Origin: Cryptomeria japonica
Taxonomy: Eukaryota > Streptophyta > Pinopsida > Cupressales > Cupressaceae
Length of the DNA stretch: 64,000 nucleotides
NCBI RefSeq assembly: GCF_030272615.1
Contig: NC_081413.1
Coordinates: 563,766,010 to 563,830,009, forward strand
Reading direction: 5' to 3'
Below, piece by piece: positions 1-10,951 of this stretch. The notes beneath the pieces were generated by a model that saw nothing but the letters and a program-made list of their open reading frames with translations, was not told the DNA's origin and did no database searches. Every line of letters begins with the position of its first letter. Position 1 is the stretch's first letter. The position numbers and the translations under genes are program-made.

Positions 1-119
1 TCTATCCCATACAATATAACCTGCCAAGGTGCCTCAGGGAGATCCATATCTGAAACCCCATTGCTTAACTCGATTCTGGGCAACAAGAAATAAAATCTGC
101 TCCACCTCAAAGGATGACA

Positions 120-446
120 CTAAACATCTCTCAACAGAATGTCCCAGAAGGGATGCCAATCAGTACCCGTCCGGAAGTCGGTAATCATAGAGTCAACCTC
201 GGAATCATACATCATGACAATGACATTCTGATCATAGACTGTGATTCCCACACCGTCACCTAATCTCCAAGTGTCCCAGAAAGAAACTCGAGAACACCAA
301 CCAACCCAACTCACTGCAATCAACCAATCACCATCTAGGGGCACGTATATTGACATCATGCGACGACTATAGTGTCTAATGCTCGCACAAGTAGAAATGG
401 AAGTTAACTGAGCTATACCCAAGAAATCCTCCACAACTGTCTGCAC
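120..446 (-). pseudogene. Unrecognised retroelement ORF fragment
   Basis: A 108-codon open frame at the left edge on the same strand as the PDS5-like and coiled-coil frames to its right. It is rich in W, D and V and contains no motif I recognise. The sequence upstream of it (447-800) reads in broken frames with several stops, so it is probably the downstream part of a decayed retroelement internal region that continues left of the window. It could also be chance reading through repeat DNA. Confidence 0.3.
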
Positions 447-800
447 AGATGACTGGAAGTGCTAAAAAAAGTAACTAAGCAAGATTGAAACTACAAACTG
501 CAACATCAAATCGACCAAAAACCAAGTCCTAACCAAAATTTCCTTCCAATCCACCTGCAACAACTCTAACGACCTTCTAAATATTTCGAAGTAGGGTGTA
601 GCAATAATATTACAACCACACTTTGAGTCCCTGCCATAAAGAGTAAGTCCACCATGTTGACGCTACACCACTCTGATAACCTCTACAGCCCAATCAAACC
701 AAATCTCTTTCTCCTAATTCTGTAGGCAACTAGCTGGTGAAAGCAAAGTGTGAGACTTGTCAAACTTGGTCTCGTCACCTGTCAACAAAAACATGTCATA

Positions 801-1586
801 CTAGGACGCCCCCCCAAACTCTATACACAAATCAACTTTCCCTACCATCAGTGACAAAGTCAAATTCTGTATATGAGAGCTAAAGGTAAACTGGTGAGAA
901 CTCCTCAATATACAGTCGAGATGAAACACTCCTATCTGCCCCAATGAAATGTTTGAGTGACCATGTGTAATTCCCTCCGTGCTGGCAACAACAAAAGTTG
1001 GCTCTCCACTCAATGCAGAAAGATCTACTCCATCAACAATATCAACATGAGAACCATCCAAACCTCCAAAGATACCCCAGTCTATGACCAAGTCCATAGT
1101 GTTTGAGTCATCAATGGTCCATCCCACCCATAGTGGTCTCCTACAAATATGGATAACACCCAACCTAGGTGCATAAAACCAAATTCCAACTCCTGTCAAG
1201 CTGCTGGCATAGATCAGAACAACACCATGCAACCAATAAACCAAATCCAAAATGAAGAAACATGTATCTCTATCACCCCAAGAAGGTAAGAACTCATCAT
1301 TCACCCATCCTCTAACTCCAATTAGGCGGTTCCAATCTCTCCTATCCAATTCAATAGCCGCTGCCCTCAAAGAGTAACCTGTCCAAATTCTGATCAGCAA
1401 TGTCAAACAGCCATCAATCAATGAAGTAGGTGATAAAATCCATGAGGAAGGTGCTGGAAAACTGTAACCAACATGCTCCTCTCCAATCTGTAAACTGAAA
1501 TCAACTGGAAAGGTGCTAAAGTCCTGTTGTGTCATTTCTTCCTTATAGATTTCCTCAATCCCTTCGATAACTTGTTTGATCTCCAT
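801..1586 (-). pseudogene. Unrecognised 261-codon retroelement ORF
   Basis: The longest frame in the left retroelement. The start MEIKQVIEGIEEIYKEEM is predicted helical and charged. The rest is tryptophan-rich with hydrophobic stretches, for example around residues 105-130. I do not recognise a gag, protease, integrase or reverse transcriptase motif. It lies 3' of the coiled-coil frame and the PDS5-like frame in the same orientation, so all may derive from one transcription unit behind the primer-binding site at 3376-3387. Function unknown. Confidence 0.35.
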
Positions 1587-1718
1587 TGTTCTTGCATCAT
1601 ACTCCTAGAACACCAGAGGGTCAACAATGATTTCTTCCGCTTTGTGTAAGGGAGGATGGGCCATGCTCAACTGTAGACAAAGTTCATCAATTTCTTCGTC
1701 TTTCCTTCTCAAGGCATC

Positions 1719-2129
1719 TTAATAGATCTCAACCAAGTTGAGAAGGTGTAAATAGTTTGTCTTCATTGTTCCCATACCTTCTTTGATCCTCTGCAAACTA
1801 TCAAGAGAAGACTCAACTTTAATTCCCCTTTGTCTCCTCTCTAACTGAATCATCCAAAGGTAATTCTCAACCAGCTTATGCATCTCATCATGATGGGATA
1901 AGGCTGCCACAATCCCATCCTCATTTACCTTCAGCTGATTCCACAAACTGTGTAGACTGTGTGAAGCATCTGACTGTGACTGAATTTCTTCTTCTGTAAT
2001 GTCATGTATGCATGCATTATGCTCTGGAATCAGATCAGCACTAATTCCACCTGAAGAAATTTTCCCAGTGCCCAACTTAAGAGTCTCGATACAAGGAAGT
2101 CTTGTTCGCTCCATACACTCAACTTCCAA
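1719..2129 (-). pseudogene. Coiled-coil ORF fragment in retroelement
   Basis: A 136-codon frame rich in E, L, K and Q, probably a coiled coil over its second half (the LWNQLKVNEDGIVAALSHHD segment onward). In the same reading frame, after a TAA stop, the sequence continues as helical residues towards 1640. It sits between the PDS5-like fragment and the 261-codon frame. The style (charged, helical, low complexity) resembles the C-terminal part of the unknown ORF family at 18.5-22.2 kb, but I could not show homology. Confidence 0.35.
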
Positions 2130-2282
2130 CTTAGCTGATTCACTAGAAGATGGTATGTTCTCATCATGCAGTTCTACTGGAGTAGTAGTGTGTTCACAAG
2201 TAGACTTCTCAAGGGAGTCTTTCCTTCCACTGTTTTATCAATGATAATTTGCACATCACCAATGAAGAGTCTTGCGAACCCC

Positions 2283-3339
2283 TTACCTGTAGTGAATGAC
2301 TCTTAACTCCATAAACTCCTCCTTAACTATATGGCAATCATTATCCTTATTGTTTTCCTCAGGCAAGGTGATAGGTGTAATCATAGCTGAAACGTTCCCA
2401 TCAACATCTGGATTGTCTCTCAGTTGAAGGGGAGGTGATACCTGTAAGCCCCACATGACCAATTCTTCTGAAGTTAGCTGTTCCCTGAACTTCTCAATCT
2501 TCAACTCAATCAAACTTATTGCGAAGTCATAGGCTGTAGTTGAAACATGCAACTCTGTTCTCCAAATGTCTAGCAAATCAGACTGCAACTGCTCACAAAC
2601 AATATCATTCTCATCCAGGATCACGGACAAGATGTCCAACATATATGTCTTCACCTTGTTAGGGTTACATTTCCTGGTTTCAGCAATGAAACATCGAAAC
2701 ATTTGTAGAATCAACTCATCATAGTGAATGTCCAACATGAGGACATGATCTAGTCTTTTCCATAATGTCTAAAATTTTGTCCTTCTATTAAAAGTGGGGG
2801 CTTCGCCATCATGCAACCCATGAAGACTCTCCACAATCAGCTGTAAGACTTCTTTCATTATATCATCTTTGTAAGGAATTTTCGGAGCTGTAATTCCTAT
2901 AATTTCACTAAGGCAATTAGTAACAACTAGTCTTACCTCCTTTTTCGGGTGTCTCAGCAATCTATGTTCTCCCAAAAAGTTCACTGTCAGAGCTATTGCA
3001 TTTTGAACGAGCTGAGAGGGTGATTGTTTCACCTCTTGCAAACACTCTTACCATTTCCTCCAATGAGCTGAGAAGATCTTCTTTTGATAGAGATAGGTGA
3101 CCCAACTTTTCTCCTGCAATAGACACCCTTTTGCCTAACTCATTATCACCTTCTAAAGTAATTAGAACATCCTTCATCATGACCTTTTTAATTTCTTCAT
3201 TTTCACTGGCTTTCTGGTTTTGGACATTGAAGAAATCATTTTCATTAGTTTCTGATTTCTTTTTTAAGATGGTTCTAAACCAACCTGGATGCTCATGCAA
3301 GTACTGAAGATCTTCTAGTAACTCTTCGTAAGACTTCAT
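2283..3339 (-). pseudogene. PDS5-like (sister-chromatid cohesion) fragment inside a retroelement
   Basis: PDS5 is a HEAT-repeat cohesin regulator of the nucleus. From the ATG at 3339 about 75 residues are unfamiliar. Then the frame matches the N-terminal HEAT region of plant PDS5: DLLSSLEEM, LLRHPKKEVRL, ITAPKIPYKDDIMKEV and MLDIHYDELILQMFRCF occur in the family order. Two breaks are visible: a frameshift near 3041 (the match moves from one frame to another) and an in-frame TAG at 2769-2771, after which the same frame resumes. No introns separate the matching parts. Family members exceed 800 residues, so this is a short N-terminal piece. It begins just after a retroviral-type primer-binding site, so it looks like a captured gene fragment rather than an independent gene. 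Confidence 0.72.
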
Positions 3340-3375
3340 CTTTTGATTTACCCTTTAGGATGGCAGGATACACCC

Positions 3376-3387
3376 GCTCTGATACCA
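3376..3387 (-). other. LTR-retrotransposon primer-binding site (tRNA-Met type)
   Basis: On the minus strand this reads TGGTATCAGAGC, the exact 12-base motif complementary to the 3' end of initiator tRNA-Met and used as the minus-strand primer site by most plant LTR elements. One base separates it from a sequence ending ...TTACA at 3389 (minus strand), as expected for an LTR end. The first ATG frame starts 37 bases downstream, at 3339. Confidence 0.72.
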
Positions 3388-3388
3388 C

Positions 3389-4401
3389 TGTAATATGCTG
3401 GTCCTTTTGCTATATTTCTCCCAAATAGACTATGGAGAATTTTATCAAACAGTTACCATCAATTCAACCAGTGTGCTGGTATGTAATAGTCTGACGTTTA
3501 ATTGATACTTTGCAAACATCAATCATTTTCACAGACACTTGCACAACAAACTTACAAGCTATCTCACAAAATATTGGACATAGAGAAAATTATATTTATT
3601 ATAACCAACTCAGTGCTATGCTTAAGCAGTGATTTCATTATCATACAACTCTATATTAATCCCTTAATCGAACCAAATCATAAATCAGTTATTTGCTGAT
3701 GAAAAAACTGAGTTCTGAGTTATATTGCACCTGTATATTCGCCAAAATCTGTGACTTCCCAAAATGGATGTTATATATTTTTTTCCAAAAATTGTAACAA
3801 TTACAAATAATAGGGAATAGAGGAATCATATTGAAATCAGATTTTCATAAAGTGTCTCTCAAATTTTAATACATCCTTTCATATGTGGAAGCAATTGCCT
3901 ACTGCCTGAAAGCATTTATACTTGGAGCAATAAAAAAAAGTACATATAGTTATTATTTTTGATCCTATCCTATATGCTTCCTCAGCAGAGGCCCTAAACT
4001 TACTTACACTTTATTAACGAACATAGGATGGAGGGAAAAGATATTTAATAGGAGTTTGTAATCAGAATTTATGTAATTGTATCAGTTCTTTTTGTGGAGG
4101 AGGATTACTGTCAATTTTTGTCTCAATTTTGTTGCTGTGGAGGACTATATCTTTTTTTGTTACTATAGTGCTATGAGATATCCTCACAAGTCTTATGTAT
4201 TCTGAGTTCTCTCTAGATAATAAATAGCGGTCTAGGTCTTTGAACCTTCTCTTGAGCCAATATACATGTAATTCTATCTGTGCAGTGGACATGATAGATA
4301 GAGAAATGGTATAAATTCATTCTGTTTTATATCTGTACATATACCTTACAAGTGCATCTTTGAAAGGAAGTCTAATTCAAACAACTTGCATGTGGAAACA
4401 G
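3389..4401. other. Intronic DNA, possibly including a 5' LTR
   Basis: By position the part next to 3389 should be the 5' LTR of the minus-strand element, beginning (+ strand) TGTAATATGC. I could not find its outer end or a target-site duplication, and the second LTR would lie left of the window. The remainder is AT-rich intron of the CPSF-A-like gene leading to the acceptor at 4400-4401. I see no exon in it. Confidence 0.35.
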
Positions 4402-4489
4402 GGGTCGTGCTGTTGCTGTTGGGGCATTTGAGGATAGAGTGGCAGTGTTTCCAGTCTCTAGTATTGCTGGCAATAACATTGTTGAAAAG
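4402..4489 (+). CDS. CPSF A-subunit-like protein, internal exon a
   Basis: First visible coding exon of the + strand gene. It follows an AG acceptor at 4400-4401, starts with one base completing a codon, then encodes GRAVAVGAFEDRVAVFPVSS and ends in frame at the donor GTTTGT (4490). This fits the strand motif in the first propeller of plant CPSF-A/DDB1-like proteins. Upstream exons carrying the start codon are not in the window, so the gene is 5'-incomplete here. The intron to the next exon is only 142 bp. Confidence 0.85.
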
Positions 4490-4631
4490 GTTTGTATCTG
4501 TTTTGAAATTATTATGATGATATTTCTCTCCCCATTCAAATATGTTTTTACGGGAGCAGATTATCAAATTTCTTATTCTATTAGGAAATGTACTTTCTAT
4601 TTCTAAGTAATACTTTCATTTTTAATTACAG

Positions 4632-4807
4632 AGGATTTTATACCCAAGGGAGACGGGAATACAACTTGAGACAGAAGCAGGGCCAAGGAAAGGAAGGGAG
4701 ACAATCACAGCTTGGGGTACAGTTTGGAGTATGAGTTTTGTTTCAAATGAATCTGAGGGTTCATGTAAAGGAATGTCCCAGGTAGTTTTGGCTGTACTCC
4801 TACATAG
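4632..4807 (+). CDS. CPSF A-subunit-like protein, internal exon b
   Basis: Acceptor TTACAG ends at 4631; donor GTGAGA begins at 4808. The 58 full codons run from RILYPRETG through TAWGTVWSMSF to QVVLAVLLH, with two bases left over that pair with one base of the next exon to give arginine. The TVWSMSF and VLAVLLHR segments fit this family's first propeller domain. Phase continuity with both neighbouring exons supports the splice sites. The following intron is 108 bp. Confidence 0.85.
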
Positions 4808-4915
4808 GTGAGATTTATTTCTACTAATGTCTCTTATCGATCTTGATCACATTGTTTTCTGATTCTCTTCTTATATCGTTTACTTATTATTTATTATGAA
4901 TTGTCGAAAACGCAG

Positions 4916-6968
4916 AAGGGGAGCTGTTGAAAATGAATTGCAACTATTAGTGTGTGATACCACTGAGCAAAGTATTCATTTGAAGGCACGATTTAGTGCT
5001 ACTGGACCTCTAGCATCAAGCGTTGTAGGTATTCCTGATGTTCCTGGTTTTGCACTACTACTTCGGCAAGGTGACCTTCTCCTCCTTGATTTAAGGGATC
5101 AAAGCAATCCTTTACCTGTTTCACGGATTCGTTTAAGCAGACTGAGTGGGGATGGAGAAAGGAACACTATTGAAGGTGACAAAGGAATGCTTTGTGGAGG
5201 TCATGAAGGAGATGAAGAAGGAAGCTTTAATGTTGCAGCATCTGCTTTATTACAATTAAGTGATTCTGGGATAAGTAGTGCAGATAGAGGTGAAGCTATG
5301 TGCGTTGACAGCGACCAAAGAAAATTAAGTTCATCTTCCATATCTGTATGCTCATGGAGTTGGGAACCAAACCACCCTAGCAATCGGAGATTAGTCCTTT
5401 GTCTTGATTCAGGAGAAATTTTTACAGCTGAGTTTTTACAAGATGGTCAGGAGGGAATTAAGATAAATGTCAATAATTTCCGTTACAAGTGCTCACCTTG
5501 CAAGGCAGTGCTATGGACCAAGGGTGGTTTTATTGCTGCATTTGTAGAGATGGGGGATGGTCAAGTTCTTAAGATTGAAGAGGGTATACTATCATTCAGA
5601 AGCTTGATTCAGAACATTGCACCTATTTTGGATATCGCTCTTGTTGATTATCACAATGAACAGCAAGATCAGATGTTTGCTTGTTGTGGTGTGGGATGTG
5701 AAGGCTCTTTAAGAATCATTCGGAATGGTATAAATGTGGAGAAGCTACTTAGTACACCTCCAATATATGAGGGCATAACTGGTACATGGACTTTATGTAT
5801 GAAACACAGTGATTGTTACCATTCGTTTCTTGTGATTTCTTTTGTAGAGGAAACCCGTGTTTTATCTGTGGGATTGAACTTTGTGGATATTACGGATGCC
5901 ATTGGTTTTCATCCTAATGCCTGCACACTAACATGTGGCCTGGTAGAGGATGGGTGGTTAGTCCAAGTCTGCCAAAATGAAGTGCGCCTGTGTGCCCCAA
6001 CAACAGCTGCTCACCCAGCAGGCTTGGCTTTGTCATCTCCATTTTGTGTATCTTGGATTCCAAACAATGCAAGTATCAGTTTGGGTGCAATTTCTCGTCG
6101 GACGATAATTTTGGCAATGTCTTCTCCAGGTACTTTACTTATGCTCGGGATAAGGACTTTGTCATCTGGAGATCATGAACTTTATGAGATTCAGCAGGTA
6201 AAACTTCAGGCTGAGCTATCCTGCATATCTATTCCTCAAGAAGAACTTAGCCCAACTTCTGTGCCAGCATCTATTATCGGTCTGGTAGGGGATGGTTCAC
6301 ATGGCCCTTTTCCAAGTGGAGTTGAGATTGGAAAAATATGTGTAGTTGGAACACATAAGCCTTCTGTTGAGCTTCTGTCAATTGTGCCCGGAGAAAATTT
6401 TACAGCCCTTGCTGTTGGGTCTATATCGCTGACAAATACAATGGGCACTGCTGTCAGTGGGTGTGTACCACAAGATGTGAGGCTTGTTCTGTTTGATCGT
6501 CTTTATATTCTTTCAGGTTTGAGAAATGGTATGTTGCTTCGTTATGAATGGCCAGCAAGTTCTATTTTTCCTTCAGAGCTGCCATCTTCATCTTCACTCC
6601 CTGCTTTTATGAGTCCTTTGGATGGAAACACATCATCTTATACCGTTGCATATGAGTGCTGCCAAAGTCAAGATAAGTATACTTTTAGCAAAAATGATAT
6701 AGCAGAAGGTTCATTTCCTGTCCAACTTCAGTTGATAGCTGTGCGTCGTGTAGGCACAACTCCAGTATTCTTGGTTCCACTTTGCGATTCGTTACAGTCA
6801 GATATAATTGCTCTTAGTGATAGGCCCTGGCTTCTTCAGACAGCAAGGCATAGCCAAAGAATTGCTTATACATCAATTTCGTTCCAACCTGCAACACACG
6901 TGACTCCTGTGAATGCTGTTGATTGCCCAAAGGGTATCCTCTTTGTGGCTGATTGCAGTCTACATTTA
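4916..6968 (+). CDS. CPSF A-subunit-like (DDB1/SF3B3-type) propeller protein, large exon
   Basis: The main coding exon, 2,053 bp and open throughout. It matches the plant protein annotated as a CPSF A-subunit family member (At3g11960 type), a multi-propeller WD-like protein related to DDB1 and SF3B3 and presumed nuclear. Characteristic stretches include FALLLRQGDLLLLDLRD, ASALLQLSDS, FACCGVGCEGSLRIIRNGIN, SFVEETRVLSVGL, NTMGTAVSGCVPQDVRLVL, LSGLRNGMLLRYEW and IALSDRPWLLQTARHSQ, in family order. The open frame starts upstream at 4896, but the acceptor at 4914-4915 (CGCAG) gives correct phase with the previous exon. The apparent stop at 6990 is not the end: a GTGAGT donor at 6969 interrupts after LHL, and the next exon at 52974 resumes the family sequence with VEM. 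No disabling mutations, so the gene is probably active. Confidence 0.93.
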
Positions 6969-7376
6969 GTGAGTAGTTTTATTCCTGCGTAAGTTCTGTG
7001 TCTATTATGTTTTTTTTTGTAAAGCACATCCAAGAATGATAACAGTCAGAGAACTATGTGATTTGCACTTTAAATACCTTCCAAAATTTTAAGTTTTTGA
7101 ACATAGCTGTATTTCAGAGATTTGTGTTCCTCCATGTCTTCCATGCGCTATTGAGGGGAAATTTTCTCTTATCAATGCCAAAATACAATAGAAAGATTTT
7201 TCTTCCATCGCCACATGGAATTTATATTTCACACTTGTAAAATTACCACTTGAAAAGTCATTTACATGGCAATGTAGTCCTTTTGATCATGCTGGAGAAT
7301 CTTCAAATGCCCTCTATGTTGTCAATTTGGTTCATTGAAAAAGTCTTATATAATTCACTTGATAGTTTAAAATGTT

Positions 7377-8849
7377 TGTAATAGATTTCTGGATTACACT
7401 GTGTGGAAATTTTTTCATCAACATTTCGGATCATACTACATGATCCATCACTAGGATGAAAATTAGGGAGCAGAGTGAAGAGATTAGCAGCAGACAAAGC
7501 AGACTAAATAGATGGAGGGAGAAGTTCTAGAAAATAGTGGGAGGAAAAGAAGAGAGACTAGAGAATGGATTAAAAATCAAGATGATAGAACTAAGCATAG
7601 AGTAAGAAAGAATTAGAAAAAAATAATAAAAAAGTTAAAATAATATACTTTTAACAAATAAAGGCTTATTTGTGTTAAAAAGAGATTAATTTATACTAAA
7701 AATAATATAATTGAATGAAAGAACTTGAGTATTATATCAATTACTTTAATTGATCAATATTTTATTTAATTATTATTATACTCTTATTAATTTATCTAAT
7801 TAGTATACTTTATTTAAACAAAGTGAAATAACAAATTAACAACATATTAATATATTATAAATTATTATGCCTTAGTCATCATTAATATTACCAAGTATAA
7901 ATTATTATACGACTAATTAATATTATTATTATATCAATTACTTTAATTAATCTATCTAATTATTATACTTTAATTAACAAAATGTAATAACAAATAAACA
8001 ACATACATTAACAACATACTTCTTCTTAATCTTACTAACTAGTATATCTTATACATATTTTCACCATACCTATATACATTTTCAATACTTAATAATTAAG
8101 TACTTATTTGTTTATAACTTTATTTGTTATTTGTACATTTCCTTCTCAAATATGTTTATTTAGTTTTTTGTTCAATTACTTGTCAATATGTTTATAGGGT
8201 ATTTGTTCAAATTAATCGATTATGCATTCGCTTCTCCTTCTCTTTACGTTTATATATTATTTGTATATTTCATTTTTTATCTCAATTGTACCTTATAGGT
8301 TTCTTAATAATTGAGTATTACTATATTAATTGATATTAAATGATCATAATCTAGTAATTTATATAGTAATTAATTTAATAGTTTTCATCATAAATTAATT
8401 TAGTCATACTTAATATTTTGTTATAATACCTAAGTTCTTTCATTCAATAATATTTTTTTTTTGATCGGTAATTGACCGAAGCCTGAATAGCTTTTGACTG
8501 GACTTTCATTCAATAATATTATTTTAAGTATAAATTAATCTCTTTTTAACACAAATAAGCCTTTATTTGTTAAAAGTGTATTATTTTGCTTTTTTATTAA
8601 TTTTTTCTATTTCTTTCTTACTCTACGCTTAATTCTATCCTTTTGATTTTTAATCCATTCTCTAGTCTCTCTCTTCTTTTCTCCCTCATAGTTTCTAGAA
8701 CCTCTCCCTCCATCCATTTAGTCTTCTCTGTTTGCTGCCAATCTCTTCACTCCACTCTCTAATTTTCATCCTGATGATGGATCATTTAGTATGATCTGAA
8801 ACATTGATGGAAACAATTTGCACATAGTGTAATCCAGAAATCTATTACA
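7377..8849. mobile_element. Inverted-repeat (foldback) element, about 1.5 kb
   Basis: The left arm (about 7377-7735) is repeated in reverse complement at about 8421-8849. Examples: TAGATTTCTGGATTACACT against its complement near 8826-8846, and CTTTTAACAAATAAAGGCTT near 7651 against AAGCCTTTATTTGTTAAAAG near 8558. The arms are about 360 and 430 bp and the right one is longer because of an insertion at 8455-8520. The central 685 bp is extremely AT-rich and has no transposase frame. This fits a non-autonomous DNA transposon with long terminal inverted repeats. I could not assign a superfamily because the outer ends and target duplication are unclear. Confidence 0.75.
8437..8520 (-). mobile_element. 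Tiny A-tailed retroposon insertion with 18-bp target duplication
   Basis: The 18-mer CTTTCATTCAATAATATT occurs at 8437-8454 and again, identical, at 8503-8520. Between them are 48 bases that, on the minus strand, end in TTACCGATC followed by an A run. The other arm of the foldback element lacks the insert and shows the empty site. A long duplication plus a poly-A end indicates target-primed reverse transcription, so this is a strongly 5'-truncated LINE or SINE end. Plant SINE/LINE tails often end with a similar ACCGATCAAAA motif. Confidence 0.75.
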
Positions 8850-10321
8850 TGCATATCTTCATGGACTGTGGAAACTACATGACTATAGTTTGAAATGTTT
8901 TTCTGTTAAAGTAGTATTATTATGATCACTGATTTTCAAGGATATGGGTGTATATGCCTAAGCAAAATTCGTATATAAGAATATGGGATTTTAATCCTTT
9001 GTAATCTCTCTCATTTTTTCAGTTACAGAATGGTTGGCATTTGGCTACTTTTGAAAATTGACATTGGCTTCTTGGATTGATACTGTCAGGCTTCAATTCA
9101 TTACTTTTTTGAAAATTTCTTGAGTGCTCAACATTGATTGCAAAATTTGTTATTATTTTATTTCCTTTTCTCTTTGAGGATGGTAAAAAAATTTCTTGAG
9201 TGCTCAACATTGATTGCAAAATTTGTTATTATTTTATTTCTTTCTCTTTGAGGATGGTAAATTGAAAGATGAAAATCCTTTTTCAAGTTTCCCTTTCTTA
9301 ACTTGGTCTATTTTTAATATCTATTTTTAATTCATACTCAGTTACCTGGAGGGTTGTATCCTGACCCTTAATGCTTGTTTCCCATATTGGACATGTGTCT
9401 TGGCTTGGAGATACAATGGGGACGTCTCTAGACATCAGAAGACTTCACACGAAGTTTTTAAGCATTTCCGTCTCTTAGAAGTGTCACTTGAACACTAGGA
9501 AACTTCTATAAAACTTTTTAGATATATCATATAAATAATGATATTTTCTCACAAACCATTTTCTTGGAAGGTTCAATTGCACTTTGGTATGGTTCATTGT
9601 GATTATCATCAAGTTTATCCTGGCCAAGCATCTAAGAAACAAGGTATCATTCTAGTAGATCTCCATTGCTTGGTGTGATATTGCTAACATCACACTACTA
9701 CCTTAATCACTGTACAAGGATTTGTAGCCATTTTTGGTCTCTTGATATTTTGTTCTTGCGAACCTCCTCAAAGTACAATCCAAACAAAGGTCAACTCAAA
9801 GTGGAACTGAGTTGTTTTATGCAAATTGTGCTTGATAATTCAGTTTCCTTTGTTACTATGCAAGTGATATTGTGCCTTACTCCAAAATTTACATATTTTG
9901 ACATAGATACTTGTAAAGCTGTATGAAAGAAAAATGCATATATATTTTTCCATCACATTTGGAGATTTTTAAAAATGAACTTTATCAGAGACTAACATAA
10001 TAAAAAGACTTAAATGTTGCGGTTATTTAGATAACCGTCTTAGCGATTACCTAATATGAAAATCATACATACTCTTCTTAAAGACCTAACTCATGGTTAC
10101 TTGATATATTTCTTCTCTGCTTAGCTTCCATGTCAGATAAAGTAAATGCTATTGTTACTGATTTCACTTTCAAGTCTGATTGACCTACTTCAGTCACCGG
10201 TGGACTAGTATAATTTCTTTCCTTCTTTCCTCATCCCATGGCTCTATTTCACCATCCTTTAGGAAGTGGTTTCCTTCTTGGTTCCTTTCAATAAATTAAG
10301 CCATTATATACTCCATGCGTG
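8850..10321. other. Unclassified intronic DNA
   Basis: AT-rich DNA without a supported gene. It includes a short tandem duplication (9112-9258, listed separately). Short open frames here, such as 9666-9926, have no recognisable motif and overlap no conserved sequence. Confidence 0.5.
9112..9258. repeat. 76-bp direct tandem duplication
   Basis: A unit beginning AAAATTTCTTGAGTGCTCAA is present at 9112-9187 and again from 9188. The copies are nearly identical; the second lacks a few bases in its T/C-rich part. The low divergence implies a recent duplication. Confidence 0.85.
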
Positions 10322-10681
10322 ATTCTACAAGTTGACTCCACACTTCACTTGATTTTTGTATATAATATAATGAGATGAAGTCAAACCGACTTGAGGAATA
10401 GACACCAATGATGGTTTTATACAATACCTGTTGTAGGTTTAAACTATGTCCATGAGATGTCAAATGATTATTTTTTTATAGTTTGTATGCGTCTCTTTTA
10501 ATAAATTTATCCACAACCCAAGACCCATATCTCATTTAGCTTCAATATCAATGTGTGATGCTAAAAGTTAATTCCTTACTCCACTTGATTTTTGTATATA
10601 ATACAATGGTTTTGAAGAAAATTTTCAAATCCAGATGAAATAATATTCTTAAATCACACAATGATGAAATCTAAAAAATGT
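10322..10681. repeat. About 240-bp repeat unit, also present at 27233
   Basis: The segment from GAGATGAAGTC (about 10373) through TATAATACAATGG (10608) is matched in the same orientation at about 27233-27475. Within this region CACTTGATTTTTGTATATAA occurs twice, near 10346 and near 10581, so the repeat was already tandem. These repeats flank the retroelement complex on both sides. Confidence 0.6.
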
Positions 10682-10951
10682 TGAAGCATAATAGATAATT
10701 ACATCTTCAAATTAATTTTCCATTCCTTTGAAAAATTTACAAGGTACCCTCCACAAGTGATGTTACAGCTGCACATAAATTCACTGTACATTCAGTTTTT
10801 CAGTCCTTTTTAAAAACTTAGTTCTTCTTTCCTTCAAAAGAAATTCTGAATATCAATCTTCCATTTCGCTCCTGTCGTTTTATACTAATTCAGCTAAAAA
10901 CCTAATCTTCCAAAAAGTATCCTTATCTCTTACAAGAGATAACTTGGAAGA

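Noticed and set aside
671-690. A second primer-binding-site-like motif (complement of GTTATCAGAGTGG)
   Set aside because: Differs from TGGTATCAGAGC at key positions and lies within the retroelement's internal region, not next to an LTR end.
4896-4915. ATG at 4896 as the protein start
   Set aside because: Those residues (NCRKR) come from intron sequence; the AG acceptor at 4914-4915 and phase with the previous exon show this is an internal exon.
6990-6992. TAA as the end of the CPSF A-like protein
   Set aside because: A GTGAGT donor at 6969 precedes it, and the family sequence resumes in frame at 52974; the codons after 6968 match nothing.
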